Notes: generated by a model not told the origin, from the letters alone. A DNA stretch of 60,000 nucleotides from Membranipora membranacea (GCA_914767715.1 OU612069.1:20087387-20147386); one strand, 5' to 3'; shown: positions 1-11,874, counted from the first letter of the stretch. Numbers and translations are program-made.

Positions 1-63
1 ATCATGGCAGATGGTACAGAATGCGAGCGATGGTATTGCATAGTAAAAACAACACACTAAAAA

Positions 64-1061
64 TTATTTATATACTAGACCGTTGTCATGATAGGTAATG
101 AAAAAATTAAAAAAGCCTTTTCTCCGCCTTTCAGTCCTGCAGAGTTTTGGCCGAAAAATTTGTATAGCTCGAGAGGATGTTCTGGAATTCTTGTTGAAAA
201 GTAGTTCACTAAAAAGAGGATGTGATTCATTATTCACTATACGCAGAAAATGTGAATAAGAGATATCAAAAAGAAAATCACAGAGTTTTGGGATGCCTAA
301 GACTGATAATCTATGATCGTATTCTAAATCTGGAAAAATTATCTTCAGAGCTGCTCTTTGTATTTTCTCAAGTCTGTCGCGGTTATGTTCGCCTAGCAGG
401 GAATACCAGGCCGGAGCAGCATAGCTAAGCTTTGAGCGTATGTTGCTCAAATAAAAAGCTTTTAAGCCATCACTGTTTAGTCCAATTGTCTTTAGATCCT
501 CATTAAAAATAATCTTGAGCTACAAGCTGATACTAAAGAGTCTACATGTTTGTTAAAAGACAACTTATTATCAATAAAAACCCCTAAAAATTTTGTGAAT
601 GAATTTGGAGAAAAAGATAAATCATCAACCACAACATCTTGTTTATAATGATGCTTATGGCTCAAACTGGAGTTCATCACCTCGGTCTTTTCTGGGTTCA
701 GCTGCATGCTATTATCTGCTGCCCATCTTTGAGTGGATATAACTGCTGGTGACACTGCTGATGTATTGTTATAGTTGGTGACTGACGTATAGAAGGTGGT
801 GTCATCAGCGTATTTAATATGATTGAACCCTTCAGCAGAAAGATCATTGGAGTATATGAGCCATAACACGGGGCCCAGCTTGGTTCCCTGAGGGGCGCCC
901 ACACTGCTGCATATATAGCTTGATTGCCGATCTCCATACCTGACACATTGCATTCTCATATCTAGAAAGTTTGATATTAGAGAGATGATACGAGGATTGA
1001 AGTTGTATCTCTCCATCTTTTCAATGAGAATGGCAGGCTGCAAACGGCTGCAACGCTGCAA
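64..1061 (-). mobile_element. Non-LTR retrotransposon (LINE) remnant, RT domain to C-terminus
   Basis: Two adjoining - strand reading frames make up the back half of a LINE reverse transcriptase. The upstream frame (1061 to 492) has the palm motifs GAPQGTKLGP and YADD followed by a thumb-like region. The downstream frame (450 to 64) has the usual C-terminal stretch of this class, with HPLF and CRTERRR motifs. The two are out of register by one base near 500-510, so the copy is frameshifted. The 5' end is truncated: homology stops at about 1060, next to a short GAATAGTA-type repeat, and the endonuclease part is absent. The 3' UTR runs off the left edge of the window. This is a dead copy of a jockey/CR1-like element; the exact clade is not assigned. 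Confidence 0.85.
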
Positions 1062-1459
1062 ATGAATAGTATAGAATAGTACAGAATAGTATGCCAGATT
1101 AAAATTTCATCCTGTAAATGCCCTGCCTATTGTTGTATGTGAGGCTTGTAAAATTTTGCTTTGAACTGGTGAAATGAGAATTGTCTCCTCTCAAAACGTG
1201 GGAGAAAACTCTCTTCATCTTGGATACCTTTTTTTCGACAGAGATATTCGCAACTTCATTTATTTGAAGGTTATCGCAATCTGGCTTGTCAGGTTCACTT
1301 TCCTGGTCAGCTACGGTGAATGGCCCACAATAGTCATATCAGGTGGTACTAGACGACCAGCGCACCCGGTTGAGCACAAAACCCAGGACCTTGCGATCAC
1401 GAAAGCCTCAACACTGAGCTATCTCTAATCCCTGAAGGATTCCTTTTTTTAATAAAAAG

Positions 1460-1660
1460 ACTACCCAACAACAAATGCATGTTATAGTAAGGCAGTTACT
1501 TATGATCAAGTTTTGTCAGATTTGCATGGTAAAAAAATTCAGTGTACTACTTGGCATTAATTATTGATTTTGAGAAGGTAACTCCGATTCTCTGCATTAT
1601 GATGTCATAATTATAATAATCAACTGCCTGACTATAACATGTATTGGTCTTTGGGTAGAA
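1460..1660. mobile_element. MITE-like inverted repeat, unit 1 only
   Basis: The ends are inverted copies of each other: ACATGCATGTTATAGTAAGG near 1475 pairs with the reverse complement of the block near 1622-1647. The interior (TTGTCAGATTTGCATGG, then CTCTGCATTATGATGTCAT) also occurs at 32,700-32,870. It sits in the segment of unit 1 that has no counterpart in units 2-4, so it entered unit 1 after duplication or marks a replaced segment. Confidence 0.6.
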
Positions 1661-2827
1661 ACTCAAGCTGTGTCAAAGGCCAAAGCTCACACAATAACAG
1701 TGCATAAAGATATACATGCATTATCACTCGCAAACAGTATTCGACAACCGCAGAGTGTTATTTATAATCCCATCTTTTTTGTAAAAGTTAAATCAGTTTC
1801 TTTTCACGGCAAGCCATCATCACTGTACCTCTATCAGCTATGGATAGCCTCATCACCAGTACAAAGCCTTAATCAATGACTAAAGCATGTTATATTTGAA
1901 TACAGATGTAATGCCTCCAGTTGAATATGATCAGAATGTAGGCCCACAACTATTGGGAAAGAGTTTGACCATTTTAATGATCCAAATTACCATAATGATC
2001 TTAATTTGCATACCAAATTTGAATTATTGCCAATCATCTTGGATAATTGGAAAGTGCATTGCAGGACACAAACAACTACATTGTCTCACATTGTAAGAAT
2101 ATATCCTCTCTGTGAGGATGTATCGTGTCGCCAATTAATTTTTTTTTTTAATTTGCAAATAGTGCCATCCCCTTGGCACTGTCCCATCGGACAAGTGTCA
2201 CCCGTTGTGGTAGCAAAAACATTTCACGATGGAACACTTAAAAGTTGCATTAGAAACTTTTGATTGCGAATTAAAAAGTTCTTTGTGTAGTTGTGGTAAA
2301 AATGAATCCTATTTACTGCTGTACTTCTAATACACTTTGATTTTGACGGTTGCAGCAAAATAATACTTAACACAGAAAATAAATATAAATATAATTGAAT
2401 TGGGAAGGAAATGACTTGGAAAGGCGAATGAAATGGAAATGAGCTTCTACTAGCATTAACAACGGCTTGGGCAGGTCTTTTTAAAATCCTTAGAATCAAT
2501 ATTCACTGTCTGAACGTAAATAATGCGTAATATGTTTTACATCCCGGTGACTCCAACAGGGTAACTTCAAACATAGGCGAAATTGGATCCTATCACATTG
2601 ATGTATTAGTTTTGCCCAGAACATCAAGTGAAGAGATTGCTGGTTCGAATTTGAAATTATGCGAAAGATATCAATATCCTCAGATTTATGGCTTCGATAT
2701 CCATGGAAAAATGTTGTATCATTGTTCATACCTTCCATTACATTCCAGCTATCGGATCGGATGATCATGGTTAAAGTTCGGATATTATTGCTCTCCCCGA
2801 CCTTGCTGACGCTGTTGAAAAGATAAA

Positions 2828-2986
2828 ATGAAGACTACTGTTTCATTCTGCTATACTGTTTTTCTCTCTCTACTAGTCAGGTCAGACGGATGCATTGTCT
2901 GCAGTTCGATTGGCTACAACCACAACATCTGCTACTTTGGAGAAGGAGGTCACTTTAGCTGTCTCTCTAGATGCGGCTGTAGATGA
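2828..2986 (+). CDS. Predicted secreted cysteine-rich peptide, copy 1
   Basis: A 52-codon ORF starting at an ATG in an A-rich context (AAAATGA) and ending in TGA. The N-terminus is a credible signal peptide: MKTT, then a hydrophobic core at residues 5-17, then RSDG. The remainder has six cysteines at residues 22, 25, 35, 45, 49 and 51 (C-x2-C-x9-C-x9-C-x3-C-x-C), ending in CGCR. An AATAAA lies about 260 bp downstream (3246-3251). I do not recognise the family; the spacing suggests a disulfide-stabilised secreted peptide (defence, signalling or venom-like), which is inference. The alternative is that the T-rich codons 11-17 are a polypyrimidine tract ahead of a splice acceptor (CTACTAG or GTCAG) for an overlapping frame that is open to 3200. 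Confidence 0.55.
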   Translation: MKTTVSFCYTVFLSLLVRSDGCIVCSSIGYNHNICYFGEGGHFSCLSRCGCR

Positions 2987-3199
2987 TTTCTCATGTAGCT
3001 GGGAGTTAGGCAGTTGGCATTTTCCTCCGGTCATACAAGCCCTCAACGATTTGAGGATTGCGATGACATCATTCTGTCAAACACAAAAAGGAGAGATTGT
3101 CACAATAATTACAGCTATCAAAATCCACATCAAAAGGGGGTGTTCCCTCAGTGCAACTGTAAGCTGGTATTCCCAGATAGATAAGGTTAAACTCTTATA

Positions 3200-5039
3200 A
3201 AATGGAAATTCCAGTATTGCTTTGTTGGGTGATTGAACCACAAGGAATAAATTAGGTACAGGGATGTTTATTCAGAAAAAGCTTCAGAAAATGTTCAATA
3301 GCTTGCTGCATGAGTCCTTCTGAATGACAACTGTACAATTAACAACAGGAGTTACTTGCACCTCTATTGAAATGTGATTTGACAATGACAATCCCACTAA
3401 ATTTTTGTACGCCCCTGCATGATTCCTTCAGCATAATAAAATAATGACCAAGTATCATTGCCCCATTAGGAACTAGTTTCGACTTCGGCTTATAAAATAT
3501 GGTATAAAATAATATGATCACAGAGCCCCCCTCCCCATGGCAAAGACTCAATAGAATGAAGGTATTCTGTATGTGCAACTTTGTTGCGTATGCAGATACA
3601 AGAGATGCGGTGTATGGTATGATAGCTTCATGCATGTGGACGCTGTCACCAACCACTGCAGCGTGAGCCTTGTTGCTACAAAATAAACTCTTTGCATTTA
3701 CCCCTCTAATTTGTGACTATACTACGCTTGCATACCCACGCTTCACTTCCTCACTACTCGAAAAAAAATTATAAAACTGGGACATTGGGAGGAGCAAGAT
3801 TATCAAGCAGAGAATAATAAATTATATTTGATTTGAACTTTTGAATGTTCGATTTTCTGAAGCAAAAGGTAATGTTAGCTTGTGAGATTGTCTTCCCTGG
3901 GAAGAAATTGCGTGACAGCCAGCATTTTTATATGTTACCATAATCCTATGTGTCAGTAATGGCAGTTCTAGGAGAGGCAGGGAGGCAATGCCTTTGTTGG
4001 GAGCAGCCCTGTTTCAAGAGTGAAATTTTGCTCCTATACACATTTTGCCGTATATAAACAGCGTGGTACCTAATAATGATACTGTGTTATGTCTGTGTGT
4101 GTATAAATGTTATTTAATTCTATGTTCTTCACGCTGTTACCTCATCCTCGTAACGGGCTAAGATATAAATATGCAGATATTATCTCCCCTGCAGTTATAT
4201 GCTGGTAGGCTCAGCAAGCATGCCAGTTTTAACATAGAACAGTCTGTGTAATGTGTTACCTCATGTCAGTCAACTTATGTATGCAAAATAAACTTAACCC
4301 ATATGCATAAGCCAGGAGTTTGCGGAAAAGGATAAGAATGATAATTAAAGTGACTACGCTTGCAGGCGTATGAGATTGGATGATCTAAAACTCAACAACA
4401 GCTCTGTAGGCTCTAGGCGCTGCTTATCTTATAATTTTGATAAATAATACGGCAAAATTGGCAGCGATAGAGAAATTCTACCCCCCCCCCCCCTCCTTCA
4501 CAAACAAAGCCTGTCAACGCAGGCTAGAGAAGTCAAATTAACCAAATATTTCTGATTTTCTCAATTACCAGAGATTTCAACTGAATTTAAGATATTGCGT
4601 GCAGACTTGCTCTAATGGTTTGCAATTTTAGGTTGGAGGGACTTTAACCGCATTTCCTATCAAATAAATTCCATGTAGCAATCCTACATTACAGACATTG
4701 TGACCCATAGTAAGCAGCATGTAAACATGATATAACACCATACAACGTGTATACAATACTTTCCTAAGTTACTATGTAACTGATTTTTAACTCTCTTCCA
4801 AAACCAATACGTGACAAGTATACAACATTTAAATAGCCAGCTATAAAAGTTTTCTGTGTAGGTTTAAATCTTAATGCAAGAAGTACAAAACTTTCTATCA
4901 AATGTTATTCCCTAGACCAAGTTTGATCCAGTTTACATACATTCAAAGTTGCTGCTCCTCCACTAATCACGCCGTGGTGGGCCCAGTGGATGGGAGCCGA
5001 ACCGAAATGCAGTCACGCCAGATCTAACTCGACGTAACC
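3200..5039. other. Noncoding spacer within each unit (peptide to receptor)
   Basis: The spacer recurs at ~10045-11874, 17197-19024 and 24004-25834. Open frames occur on both strands, but differences between copies mostly change residues and no splice-linked exon is evident. It holds AATAAA motifs, a TGTGTG run and the poly-C tract. I see no further gene. Confidence 0.6.
4482..4494. repeat. Poly-C tract, length-variable between units
   Basis: A run of C of differing length occurs at the homologous site in every unit (about 4482, 11322, 18470 and 25279). It lies in the noncoding part between the peptide and receptor genes. Confidence 0.8.
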
Positions 5040-6512
5040 TTATGTAGTATATTGTAATACTAAGCTTACCCTGAATGGGTGGCTGGTAATCAAATAGACT
5101 ATAGGAGAGCTGAAGACATTGCTAAGCATCAGCGCTCGAGCAAAGATCACCACTTCTACATATCCCGTCGATATAAGCTTTCGGGTGAAGGAGAGGATAA
5201 TATTAGCCATCATCAAAGTGATCAATATCCGCCCAGCATCAATGGCAAGCATACGTATAGTCTATAAGTAAATAAATTCAGTTGATGCTGTGAAAATTAG
5301 GATTTAAAGAGGCAAACAGCTCTCCTCAAATACATAACGGCTCAAAAGTAACACAAACAGTTATTTGTTTCATCTTGAACATCTGCGGAGAACAATTTTC
5401 AGACTTCAAAGCACGTCTTGTTCCATCGAGATGTTTGCATAAAAATTCAGGATATCTTGTTCGTATCATCTCTGCCCTTACTGTAGGAATAGTATTTTTT
5501 AAGTTTCAGTGGCTGAGAAATTAAAAAAGGGTGATGGAGCTCATTCAAACAATTCAAAATTTTAAACAGTAGGGCAAACCGGCTTTACCTAGTTTAAGCG
5601 CTCAAACTGTGACGGAATAGCTGATAGAGGCATTTCATTATCAACCACTTTCCCCACACAAAGTGGTTTGTAATTAAATGCCTATACCAGCTATCCCGCC
5701 ACAGTTCGAGCGCTAATACTGGACTTTACCTGATGTTTTCGCTGAGTCTTTCTCTTCTCATGTTCGGACGAGAGGTGACCTTCACCTATGACCTTCTGCC
5801 TTAGAATTTTAATCCCTATGAGAGTGTAAGATACGGTGATCACCAGAGCAGAGATAGATAGCTGGCCATTATTCCATATTTCAGCTCCCAACGTTATAAC
5901 CAAGCAGGACCTCTTAATCATAAGTAGGTATTCTATCTGGTGTAAACAACCCAGGATAAATACAAATACTAGAACAGCAGTCTTTTTCGCTTTGGTATAT
6001 CGCAACGCCCGTAGGGGGAAATACACCACAACCAATCTTTCCAAGCTAATCAGAACGTTGAGTAAGGAGCTAGTGTAAAATATGGCGTGACCTATGTACC
6101 CGAAGACTCTGCAAACCAGATCGTTACCCTCGGCTGTTGGTTGTGAAGATATTATGTAGCCATCGAATAGCGGTAGGAAAATAGCTGACAGCAGATCGGT
6201 CACGGCTAAGCATGTCAGTTCTATTCGTAGCTCTGATCCTGAGTGTTTGCCTTTGCTCCATACAATGACAGTGATTATGTTTAGGGCCAGTCCAAGGACT
6301 AGGGTAACGAAGCAGTAAATTTTGAAGGCTTGCAGTTGAGCAAACTGTAGGTATTCCTCTTCAATCAGCTCATTGAAGGAGCCAGTAGTTCTGTTTTGTA
6401 GTGACGATTTCATGTTTCCTTGCAGTGAAGCAAACGACAGATAATTCTCTTCAATCAAGGAGTCGTTCAGTAATCCTTGTTGAGTGCTTCTGTTTAGTAG
6501 TAACGATTCCAT
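5040..6512 (-). CDS. Class A GPCR-like receptor, copy 1 (intact)
   Basis: Two coding exons: 6512-5730, donor CATCAG|GTAAAG; and 5261-5040, acceptor TTATAG|ACT. They join in phase 0 to give 334 residues. The N-terminus carries glycosylation sequons (NRST, NDS, NRTT) and two tandem ~30-residue repeats. TM1 ~62-85 has LALN, TM2 ~97-122 has the conserved Asp106, TM3 starts at Cys134 and ends in ERL instead of DRY (158-160), TM4 is ~178-198, ECL2 has Cys203, and TM5 is ~218-240. Exon 2 adds TM6 (~269-289) and TM7, with SSPIVY in the NPxxY position. This is a rhodopsin-like receptor of the plasma membrane; no ligand class is recognisable. The open frame past the donor (to 5691) is intronic MITE sequence, not a real C-terminus. 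Confidence 0.85.
5590..5720. mobile_element. MITE in the receptor intron, unit 1
   Basis: About 130 bp whose halves are inverted copies: TAGTTTAAGCGCTCAAACTG at the left pairs with the reverse complement of CAGTTCGAGCGCTAATACT at the right. It is flanked by a direct repeat TTTACCT (5584-5590 and 5725-5731), which is the splice-donor region itself. Unit 4 shows the empty site, with a single TTACCTG. This is a non-autonomous DNA element; the superfamily is not assigned. Confidence 0.85.
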
Positions 6513-7560
6513 ATTTCCTTGTGTCCAATTTCATGTCTACCAATTTGTTAATGAGATATCCCTGGCACTCAAATCCTTTAGCAGTCATAGATATGGAATG
6601 ATAAAGCCAGCATACCTCAAGTTAAGAATACACATTATCATGCAACACAGCCTCAGACACAATAGGCATGTTGATTACAAATAATGATAAGTATAGGGAA
6701 GCAAATATTGTTTCCTCAAAATCATAAGACATAACAATACATATTGCCTCCGTGGAATGTATTAGACTAGTATCCATCAAAATGCAATTAATGTGTCTTG
6801 TGTATATAGGAGACTGGTTTGTAGCTTACTTGGTGCCAGGGTTGTAGACTCTGCCTACTCTGCGCATGTGGGAACTGTTGAGGCATACGTTCGTCTCTGC
6901 AGCATAGGGCTTGAACTTATTCACCTAGTCTGAGTACCAAAATTTGGAAAACAATGGGAACCCATAATTTACAAATATTTGGGCCTAAATTGAACACTGC
7001 TTTTGATATCTCATAACCTTGAACCCTGGGAGCTGCCTTTCTTGATGGAGAGCAGTGCCGCCACCGCTGTGCTGCAGAGATTTTGCTAAATGATAAAGCA
7101 GGTATAGAAATTTGATATCAGCTTCAAAAATTTAGAGTTGTCTCCTTAATGTCAATGTATGGATAACTCCCCATGTGCATTTACAGCTGAAGATTTTTCG
7201 GACAGGTTTTCCCAGCAAAGTATTTGGTCATATTTTTCTTTTATAGAAGCTGTCATTGAACAATAAGAAATCTATGCACACTCTCGCCATACAGAATTTT
7301 GGTTGCTTCAAATGATAGCTTATAAAAAAGTGTGACCAAATAATCTTATGAAAAAAAGTATGCAGTGTTAAGGCTCCAGGCAGGCAGTGCAGGGAGCCTC
7401 GGTAGTCATGTCACCATGTACTATTTTGAGCAGTAAAATTAAAGTGGATATTCTATCTATCTATCTTTGGCCGTATAATATCAGCACCGCATGAGATAGA
7501 GAGATTACCACTAGCTTAAGCTGCTACCCGATAATAGTAGATTACCAGAACAGGCAGTCC
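6513..7560. other. Noncoding spacer upstream of the receptor
   Basis: It recurs at ~13350-14400, 20498-21550 and 27047-27910. It must contain the receptor promoter. It has a CTAT microsatellite at 7456-7468 and no convincing open exon. I did not identify a TATA box or a 5' UTR exon. Confidence 0.55.
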
Positions 7561-7569
7561 ATTTTAGAT

Positions 7570-7875
7570 TTGTGCACACTAGACTCTTTTATCAAGAAAC
7601 TATCTGTAAATCATTTTCTAAAGATTTCTGGAGATGAAAAATATCCACTTTTTAGTAGAGTAAATTTTAATCTGGAGAAACGATCCTCTCGCCTAAATAC
7701 GAAGTATAGACCACCTAGATGTCGCACTGTGAAACGTAAACAACAGCTTTTTCCCATTTTTTATGCGTCTCACAAACAATTCTTCTTAACACACATTCAT
7801 TTTTATCATCCTGAAATATTTCTCACTGTGATACAGAATGTGAAATATAAAACATACATACACACATACATACAG
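7570..7875 (+). mobile_element. LINE C-terminal fragment plus (CATA)n tail, end of unit 1
   Basis: The + strand frame contains HPLF-type (YPLFSR) and PRCRTVKRK motifs like those at the C-terminus of the LINE at 64-450, but is clearly diverged from it, so it is a different family member. It ends in a CATACATACACACATACATAC microsatellite that probably represents the element's 3' tail. Only the last ~100 codons survive. Confidence 0.75.
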
Positions 7876-9671
7876 TATGCCGGATTAAAATTTCATCCTA
7901 TAATTACCCTGCCTATTATTGTTGTATGTGAGGCTTGTAAAATTTTGCTGGTGAAATGAGAATTGTCTCCTCTCAAAACGGGGGGAGAAAACTCACTTCA
8001 TCTTGGATACCTTTTTTTCGACAGAGATATTCGCAACTTCATTTATTTGAAGGTCATCGCAATTTGGCTTGTCAGGTTCAATTTCCTGGTCAGCTACTGT
8101 GAATGGCCCACAATAGTCATATCAGGTGGTACTAGACATCCAGTGCACCCGGTTGAGCACAACACCCAGGACATTGCGATCACGAAAGCCTCAACACTGA
8201 GCTATCTCTAATCCCTGAAGGATTCCTAATATAGAAAATTAACACTGATGGTAAACCCAAGATCAGGAGAATCTACTGATTTTTATTCCAGAGGAAATAT
8301 TTTGCTTTCGACAACTGTTGCCAATTTCAAATTTTAGGAAAGAAAACTGAAAATTAAATTATTTGGTTTATTTTTCACTGATAGTTGGACAAGCAACGAA
8401 TTAATATTTTGACACAGGGGGGAGGCTCAGACTACCCCCGTGGTAATGATAGCCTAGTTTATCAGTAATTTACATGCCCGGTTAAGATCATGAGATTCAG
8501 TATGACCAAAAACAAATACCACAACACTGCTGAGCCCAGCGAGCTTGCAGGGTATTGATAAGAATTGATGCAGTGACTAACATGCCACATTCCATCTTTT
8601 TTGTAAAAGTTAAATCAGTTTCTTTTCGTGGCAAGCCATTATATCACTGTACCTCTATCAGCTATGGATAGCCTCATCACCAGTACAAAGCCTTAATCAA
8701 TGAATAAGCATGTTATATTTGAATACACATGTAATGCCTCCAGTTGAATATGATCAGAATGTAGGCCTACAACTATTGGGAAAGAGTTTGACCATTTTAA
8801 TGATCCAAATTACCATAATGATCTTTATTTGCATACCAAAATTGAATTATTGCCAATCATCTTGGATAATTGGAAAGTGCATTGCAGGACACAAAAAACT
8901 ACATTGTCTCACATTGTAAGAATATATCCTCTCTGTGAGGATGTATCGTGTCGCCAATTAATTTTTTTTTTTAATTTGCAAATAGTGCCATCCCCCTGGC
9001 ACTGTCCCATATCAGTCAAGTGTCACCCGTTGTGGTGGCAAAAACATTTCACGATGGAACATTTAAAAGTTGCATTAGAAACTTTTGATTGCAAATCAAA
9101 AAGTTCTTTGTGTAGTTGTGGTAAAAATGAATCCTATTTACTGCTGTACTTCTAATACACTTTGATTTTGACGGTTGCAGCAAAATAATACTTAACTCAG
9201 AAAATAAATATAAATATAATTGAATTGGGAAGGAAATGACTTGGGAAGGAAATGACTTGGAAAGGCGAATGAAATGGAAATGAGCTTCTACTAGCATTAA
9301 CAACGGCTTGGGCAGGTCTTTTTAAAATCCTTAGAATCAATATTCACTGTCCGAACGTAAATAATGCGTAATATATTTTACATCCCGGTGACTCCAACGG
9401 GGTAACTCCGAACATAGGCGAAATTGGATCCTATCACATTGATGTATTAGTTTTGCCCAGAACATCAAGCGAAGAGATTGCTGGTTTGAATTTGAAATTA
9501 TGCGAAAGATATCAAAATCCTCAGATTTATGGCTTCGATATCCATGGAAAAATGTTGTATCATTGTTCATACATTCCATTTCATTCCAGCTATCGGATCA
9601 GATGATAGTGGTTAAAATTCGGCTATTATTATTGCTCTTCCCGACCTTGCTGACGCTGTTGAAAAGATAAA

Positions 9672-9830
9672 ATGAAGACTACTGTTTCATTCTGTTATAC
9701 TGTTTTTCTCTCTCTACTAGTCAGGTCAGACGGATGCATTGTCTGCAGTTCGATTGGCTACAACCACAACATCTGCTACTTTGGAGAAGGAGGTCACTTT
9801 AGCTGTCTCTCTAGATGCGGCTGTAGATGA
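9672..9830 (+). CDS. Predicted secreted cysteine-rich peptide, copy 2
   Basis: Same 52-residue protein as in unit 1, with all six mature cysteines and the signal peptide kept. The only base difference from copy 1 is a silent TGC to TGT at Cys8. Start context, stop position and the downstream AATAAA are conserved. Its neighbour on the opposite strand, receptor copy 2, is damaged, so the peptide frame stays open where the receptor does not. Confidence 0.55.
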   Translation: MKTTVSFCYTVFLSLLVRSDGCIVCSSIGYNHNICYFGEGGHFSCLSRCGCR

Positions 9831-11874
9831 TTTCTCATGTAGCTGGGAGTTAGGCAGTTGGCATTTTCCTCCGGTCATACAAGCCCTCAATGATTTGAGG
9901 ATTGCGATGACATCATTCTGTCAAACACAAAAAGGAGAGATTGTCACAATAATTACAGCTATCAAAATCCACATCAAAAGGGGGCGTTCCCTCGGTGCAA
10001 CTGTAAGCTGGTATTCCCAGTTAGATAAGGTTAAACTCTTATAAAATGGGGATTCCAGTATTGCTTTGTTGGGTGATTGAACCACAAGGAATAAATTAGG
10101 TACAGGGATGTTTATTCAGAAAAAGCTTCAGAAAATGTTCAATAGCTTGCTGCATGAGTCCTTCTGAATGACAACTGTACAATTAACAACAGGAGTTACT
10201 TGCACCTCTATTGAAATGTGATTTGACAATGACAATCCCACTAAATTGTTGTACGCTCCTGCATGATTCCTTCTGCATAATAAAATAATGACCAAATATC
10301 ATTGCCCCATTAGGAACTAGTTTCGACTTCGGCTTATAAAATATGATATAAAATAATGTGATCACAGAGCCCCCCTCCCCATGGCAAAGACTCAATAGAA
10401 TGAAGGTATTCTGTATGTGCAACTTTGTTGCGTATGCAGATACAAGAGATGCGGTGTATGGTATGATAGCTTCATGCATGTGGACGCTGTCACCAACCAC
10501 TGCAGCGTGAGCCTTGTTGCTACAAAATAAACTCTTTGCATTTACCCCTCTAATTTGTGACTATACTACGCTTGCATACCCAAGCTTCACTACCTCACTA
10601 CTCGAAAAAAAATTATAAAACTGGGACATTGGGAGGAGCAAGATTATCAAGCAGAGAATAATAAATTATATTTGATTTGAACTTTTGAATGTTCGATTTT
10701 CTGAAGCAAAAGGTAATGTTAGCTTGTGAGATTGTCTTCCCTGGGACGAAATTGCGTGACAGCCAGCATTTTTATATGTTACCATAATCCTATGTGTCAG
10801 TATTGGCAGTTCTAGGAGAGACAGGGAGGCGATGCCTTTGTTTGGAGCAGCCCTGTTTCAAGAGTGAAATTTTGCTCCTATACACATTTTGCTGTATATA
10901 AACAGTGTGGTATCTAATAATGATACCGTGTTCTGTCGGTGTGTGTAAAAATGTTACTTAATTCTATGTTCTTCACGCTGTTACCTCATCCTCGTAACGG
11001 GCTAAGATATAAATATGCAGATATTATCTCCCCTGTAGTTATATGCTGGTAGGCTCAGCAAGCATGCCAGTTTTAACATAGAACAGTCTGTGTAATGTGT
11101 TACCTCATGTCAGTCAACTTATGTATGCAAAATAAACTTAACCCATATGCATAGGCCAGGAGTTTGCGGAAGATAAGAATGATAATTAATGTGACTACGC
11201 TTGCAGGGGTATGAGATTGGATGATCTAAAACTCAACAACAGCTCTGTAGGCTCTAGGCGCTGCTTATCTTATGATTTTGAGAAATAATACTGCAAAATT
11301 GGCAGCGATAGAGAAATTCTACCCCCCCCCCCCTTCACAACAAAGCCTGTCAACGCAGGCTAGAGAAGTCAAATTAATCAATTATTTCTGATTTTCTCAA
11401 TTAACAGAGATTTCAACTGAATTTAAGAGATTGCGTGCAGACTTGCTCTAATGGTTTGCAATTTTAGGTTGGAGGGACTTTTACCGCATTTCCTATCAAA
11501 CAAATTCCACGTAGCAATCCTACATAACAGACATTGTGACCCATAGTAAGCAACATGTAAACATGATATAACACCATACAACGTGTATACAATACTTTCC
11601 TAAGTTACTATGTAACTGTTTTTTACTCTCTTCCAAAACCAATACATGACAAGTATACAACATTTAAATAGCCAGCTATAAAAATTTTCTGTTTAGGTTT
11701 AAATCTTAATGCAATAAGTACAAAACTTTCTATCAAATGTTATTCCCTAGACCAAGTTTGATCCAGTTTACATGCATTCAAAGTTGCTGCCCCTCCACTT
11801 ATCACGCCGTGGTGGGCCCAGTGTAAGGGAGCCGAACCGAAATGCAGTCAGGCCAGATCTAACTCGACGTAACC

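Noticed and set aside
1174-1428. An 84-codon + strand frame repeated in each unit
   Set aside because: No domain or paired exon is seen. In unit 2 the frame is shifted at its start by an extra G.
2527-2765. A ~75-codon + strand open stretch upstream of the peptide
   Set aside because: It has no ATG, and unit 3 carries a one-base insertion (AAATAATGCG against AAATTATGCG) that breaks it.
2496-2768. A 90-codon - strand frame at the same place
   Set aside because: It antiparallels the stretch above, is frameshifted in unit 3, and has no recognisable motif.
3339-3656. A 105-codon - strand frame present in all four units
   Set aside because: It has no ATG start. Most differences between copies change residues, and no domain or signal is seen. 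It persists because the units are nearly identical.
5079-5267. A + strand frame opposite receptor exon 2
   Set aside because: It is the complement of a clear TM6-TM7 coding exon.
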